Source of the DNA: Mycolicibacterium tusciae JS617
Lineage (GTDB): Bacteria > Actinomycetota > Actinomycetes > Mycobacteriales > Mycobacteriaceae
DNA length: 64,000 nt
Direction: 5' to 3'
Assembly (NCBI RefSeq): GCF_000243415.2
Contig: NZ_KI912270.1
Location: 3,782,001-3,846,000 of the forward strand
In this document: piece by piece, positions 62,697 to 64,000 of the stretch
How positions within the stretch are numbered: position 1 is the stretch's first letter
Layout of the letters: every line of letters starts with the position of its first letter
Program-made: the position numbers and the translations under genes
Notes under the pieces: generated by a model
Database searches by the model: none
Seen by the model: the letters and a program-made list of their open reading frames with translations, nothing else
What the model was told of the DNA's origin: nothing

Positions 62697-64000
62697 CTAT
62701 GCAATCAGCGGTGGCGGACGCCATCCTCCAAGAGCCGCTTCGAGGTGACCGGCCACCGCGAGCGCGGTCGCGTCTTGGAAAGGTCTCGCCACGACCTGCA
62801 CGCCGACGGGCAACCCCTCCTTCGAGGTGCCGCAGCGGACGACGGCCGCCGGCCAACCGGTCAGGTTGTGCGCCATCAGATGCGAGAAGTCGCGGATCTC
62901 CACGAGTCCGTGGTGGTGGGGCTTGGCGGCGGTCGGCATCGCGGGGCCGATGATCACGTCGTAATCGGCCATGAATTCGAGCATTTCGATTCGGTAGTTG
63001 TCGATGTCGGTCAGCCGGGCGCGCGCTTCGGTCAGCGAGAAATCGACCAATCGCGCTTGGGCGAGGAACTCGGCGAGTTCCTCGGACGGATCGGTCGCAC
63101 CGATCGCCGCCAGATCCGCTTCGAATCCTTGACCACGGTCGCCGCCGAGGAACACGGACTCCCACAACAGGTCGATCGTGCGTCCGAGGCACAGCGGCGC
63201 ATTGTGCTCGACGACGCCGACGACGCCCGTCAGCGCCCGAACGGCGTCACCCACGACGGCGGCGATGTCGTCGTCCGGTGGCGAGATGCCGTCGTCGAGA
63301 TATGTGGCAACACGAAGGCCGGCCAGGTCGACGTCGGCCGGGTGGCCGAGCGGCGCGGGCACCGCATAGGGGTCGCGCAGATCCGGGCCGTTCATGATCG
63401 ACAGGCCGAGAAACAGATCCGGCACCGACCGAGCGAGCGGGCCGTAGCAGTTGAACGGGCCGAAGATGCCAAGCGCATCACCGAAGACACTGCCGGTCCG
63501 CGGGATTCGGCCGTGAGTGGGCTTGAGCCCCGCGATTCCGGTGTTGTGGGACGGCTGTCTGATGCTGCCGCCGCCGTCGGACCCAACGCTCAGCGCGGCG
63601 CCGCCTGCGGACACCAGGGCCGCGGAGCCGCCGCTGCTGCCGCCCGGTGTTCGCGACAGATCGAACGGATTGTTGGTGCGGCCGTAGAGGTTGTTGTTCG
63701 ATTCGCCGCCGCGGCCCATCTCGGGAACGTTGGTGAGACCGAGCACGATGGCGCCTTCGGCGCGCAGCCGCGACACCGCGGTCGCGTCACCTTCGGCGGT
63801 GGCCCGCAGCACCGGACTGCCGCCGGAGCATTCGAGTCCGGCGACGTGCATGACGTCCTTGACCACCACCGGCAGCCCATGCGCCCGGCCAACCGGAGCA
63901 CCGCGGGCGACACGGGCGTCAGCGGCGTCTGCGGCGGCCAGGCACTGCTGCGGATCGACGGCCTGCACGAGCGCGTTTAGCGCGGGATTGACCGCGTCGA
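62697..64000 (-). CDS. amidase-signature family enzyme (N-terminus outside window)
   Basis: The frame stays open to the window edge; the first visible codons give DAVNPALNALVQ, normally within the first 50 residues, so only a short N-terminal part is missing. The catalytic triad region is intact: K in VVVKDVMHVAG, serines in GGSSGGSAAL and SVGSDGGGSIRQP. The C-terminus has the usual LPVGVQVVARPFQDATALAVAGHLEAA. It hydrolyses an amide; the substrate is unknown. The F420-type oxidoreductase follows 11 bp later. Confidence 0.93.
   Translation of the reverse strand, partial: DAVNPALNALVQAVDPQQCLAAADAADARVARGAPVGRAHGLPVVVKDVMHVAGLECSGGSPVLRATAEGDATAVSRLRAEGAIVLGLTNVPEMGRGGESNNNLYGRTNNPFDLSRTPGGSSGGSAALVSAGGAALSVGSDGGGSIRQPSHNTGIAGLKPTHGRIPRTGSVFGDALGIFGPFNCYGPLARSVPDLFLGLSIMNGPDLRDPYAVPAPLGHPADVDLAGLRVATYLDDGISPPDDDIAAVVGDAVRALTGVVGVVEHNAPLCLGRTIDLLWESVFLGGDRGQGFEADLAAIGATDPSEELAEFLAQARLVDFSLTEARARLTDIDNYRIEMLEFMADYDVIIGPAMPTAAKPHHHGLVEIRDFSHLMAHNLTGWPAAVVRCGTSKEGLPVGVQVVARPFQDATALAVAGHLEAALGGWRPPPLIA

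Overview
The window is chromosomal DNA of a mycobacterium, probably a fast-growing Mycolicibacterium-type species. It is GC-rich and densely coding with many 4-bp start/stop overlaps. Its gene order is recognisably that of M. tuberculosis from about Rv0903c (prrA) down to Rv0861c (ercc3), inverted relative to H37Rv. The synteny and gene names come from recognising the protein sequences and remembered H37Rv order; no search was run. No rRNA, tRNA, CRISPR array, transposase or integrase was seen.

Layout. 1-12 kb: tail of a flavin monooxygenase, a small membrane protein, an acyl-CoA synthetase, an epoxide hydrolase/flavoprotein pair, and a minus-strand operon of three ABC-exporter half-transporters ending in a protein with a COQ4-type HDxxH-x11-E motif. 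12-15 kb: a one-domain voltage-gated channel, a split chromate transporter and a phospholipase-D-like protein. 15-24 kb: prrA-prrB, a DUF559 nuclease-fold gene framed by two identical 62-bp repeats, an FKBP prolyl isomerase, a DUF2630 protein, a phytoene-dehydrogenase-like flavoprotein with no ATG/GTG/TTG start, a MarR/MFS efflux pair and citrate synthase gltA2. 24-31 kb: TetR, MFS and pdxH, citrate synthase citA, a GH16 enzyme, a GT-C glycosyltransferase and a VOC protein. 31-36 kb is an accessory-looking block (P450, ABC1/UbiB kinase, TetR, DUF222-HNH protein). 36-46 kb: diiron oxygenase plus fprB, a methionine aminopeptidase, a CAP protein, serC, sepH, an F420-type oxidoreductase, a SpoU methyltransferase, MarR and small DUF genes. 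46-58 kb: MFS, DUF2771, glutathionyl-hydroquinone-reductase-like protein, cspB, yccF, moaA2-moaD2, rpfA, moaE2-mog-moaC2 and a helicase-associated gene. 58-64 kb: an SDR, ercc3, a cupin, an apparent NmrA gene remnant, an Rpf-like secreted proline-rich protein without a catalytic domain, a second F420-type oxidoreductase and an amidase cut by the window end.

How genes fit together. PrrA/PrrB form a two-component system. The moa genes on both sides of rpfA supply molybdenum-cofactor steps. RpfA is a secreted peptidoglycan hydrolase whose 440-nt leader carries a Crp-type site and a c-di-AMP (ydaO-type) riboswitch. The AurF-like oxygenase and FprB are 8 bp apart and plausibly form an oxygenase/electron-donor pair. 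Two ABC half-transporters have the complementary degenerate motifs expected of an asymmetric heterodimer.

Most unusual points: the DUF559 cassette between 62-bp repeats; a 13-bp perfect inverted repeat enclosing the start codon of the 42.45-kb oxidoreductase, next to a 19-bp-spacer MerR-type promoter; the COQ4-motif and UbiB-like proteins in a lineage that uses menaquinone; the CTG start at 18806; and the catalytic-domain-less RpfA relative.
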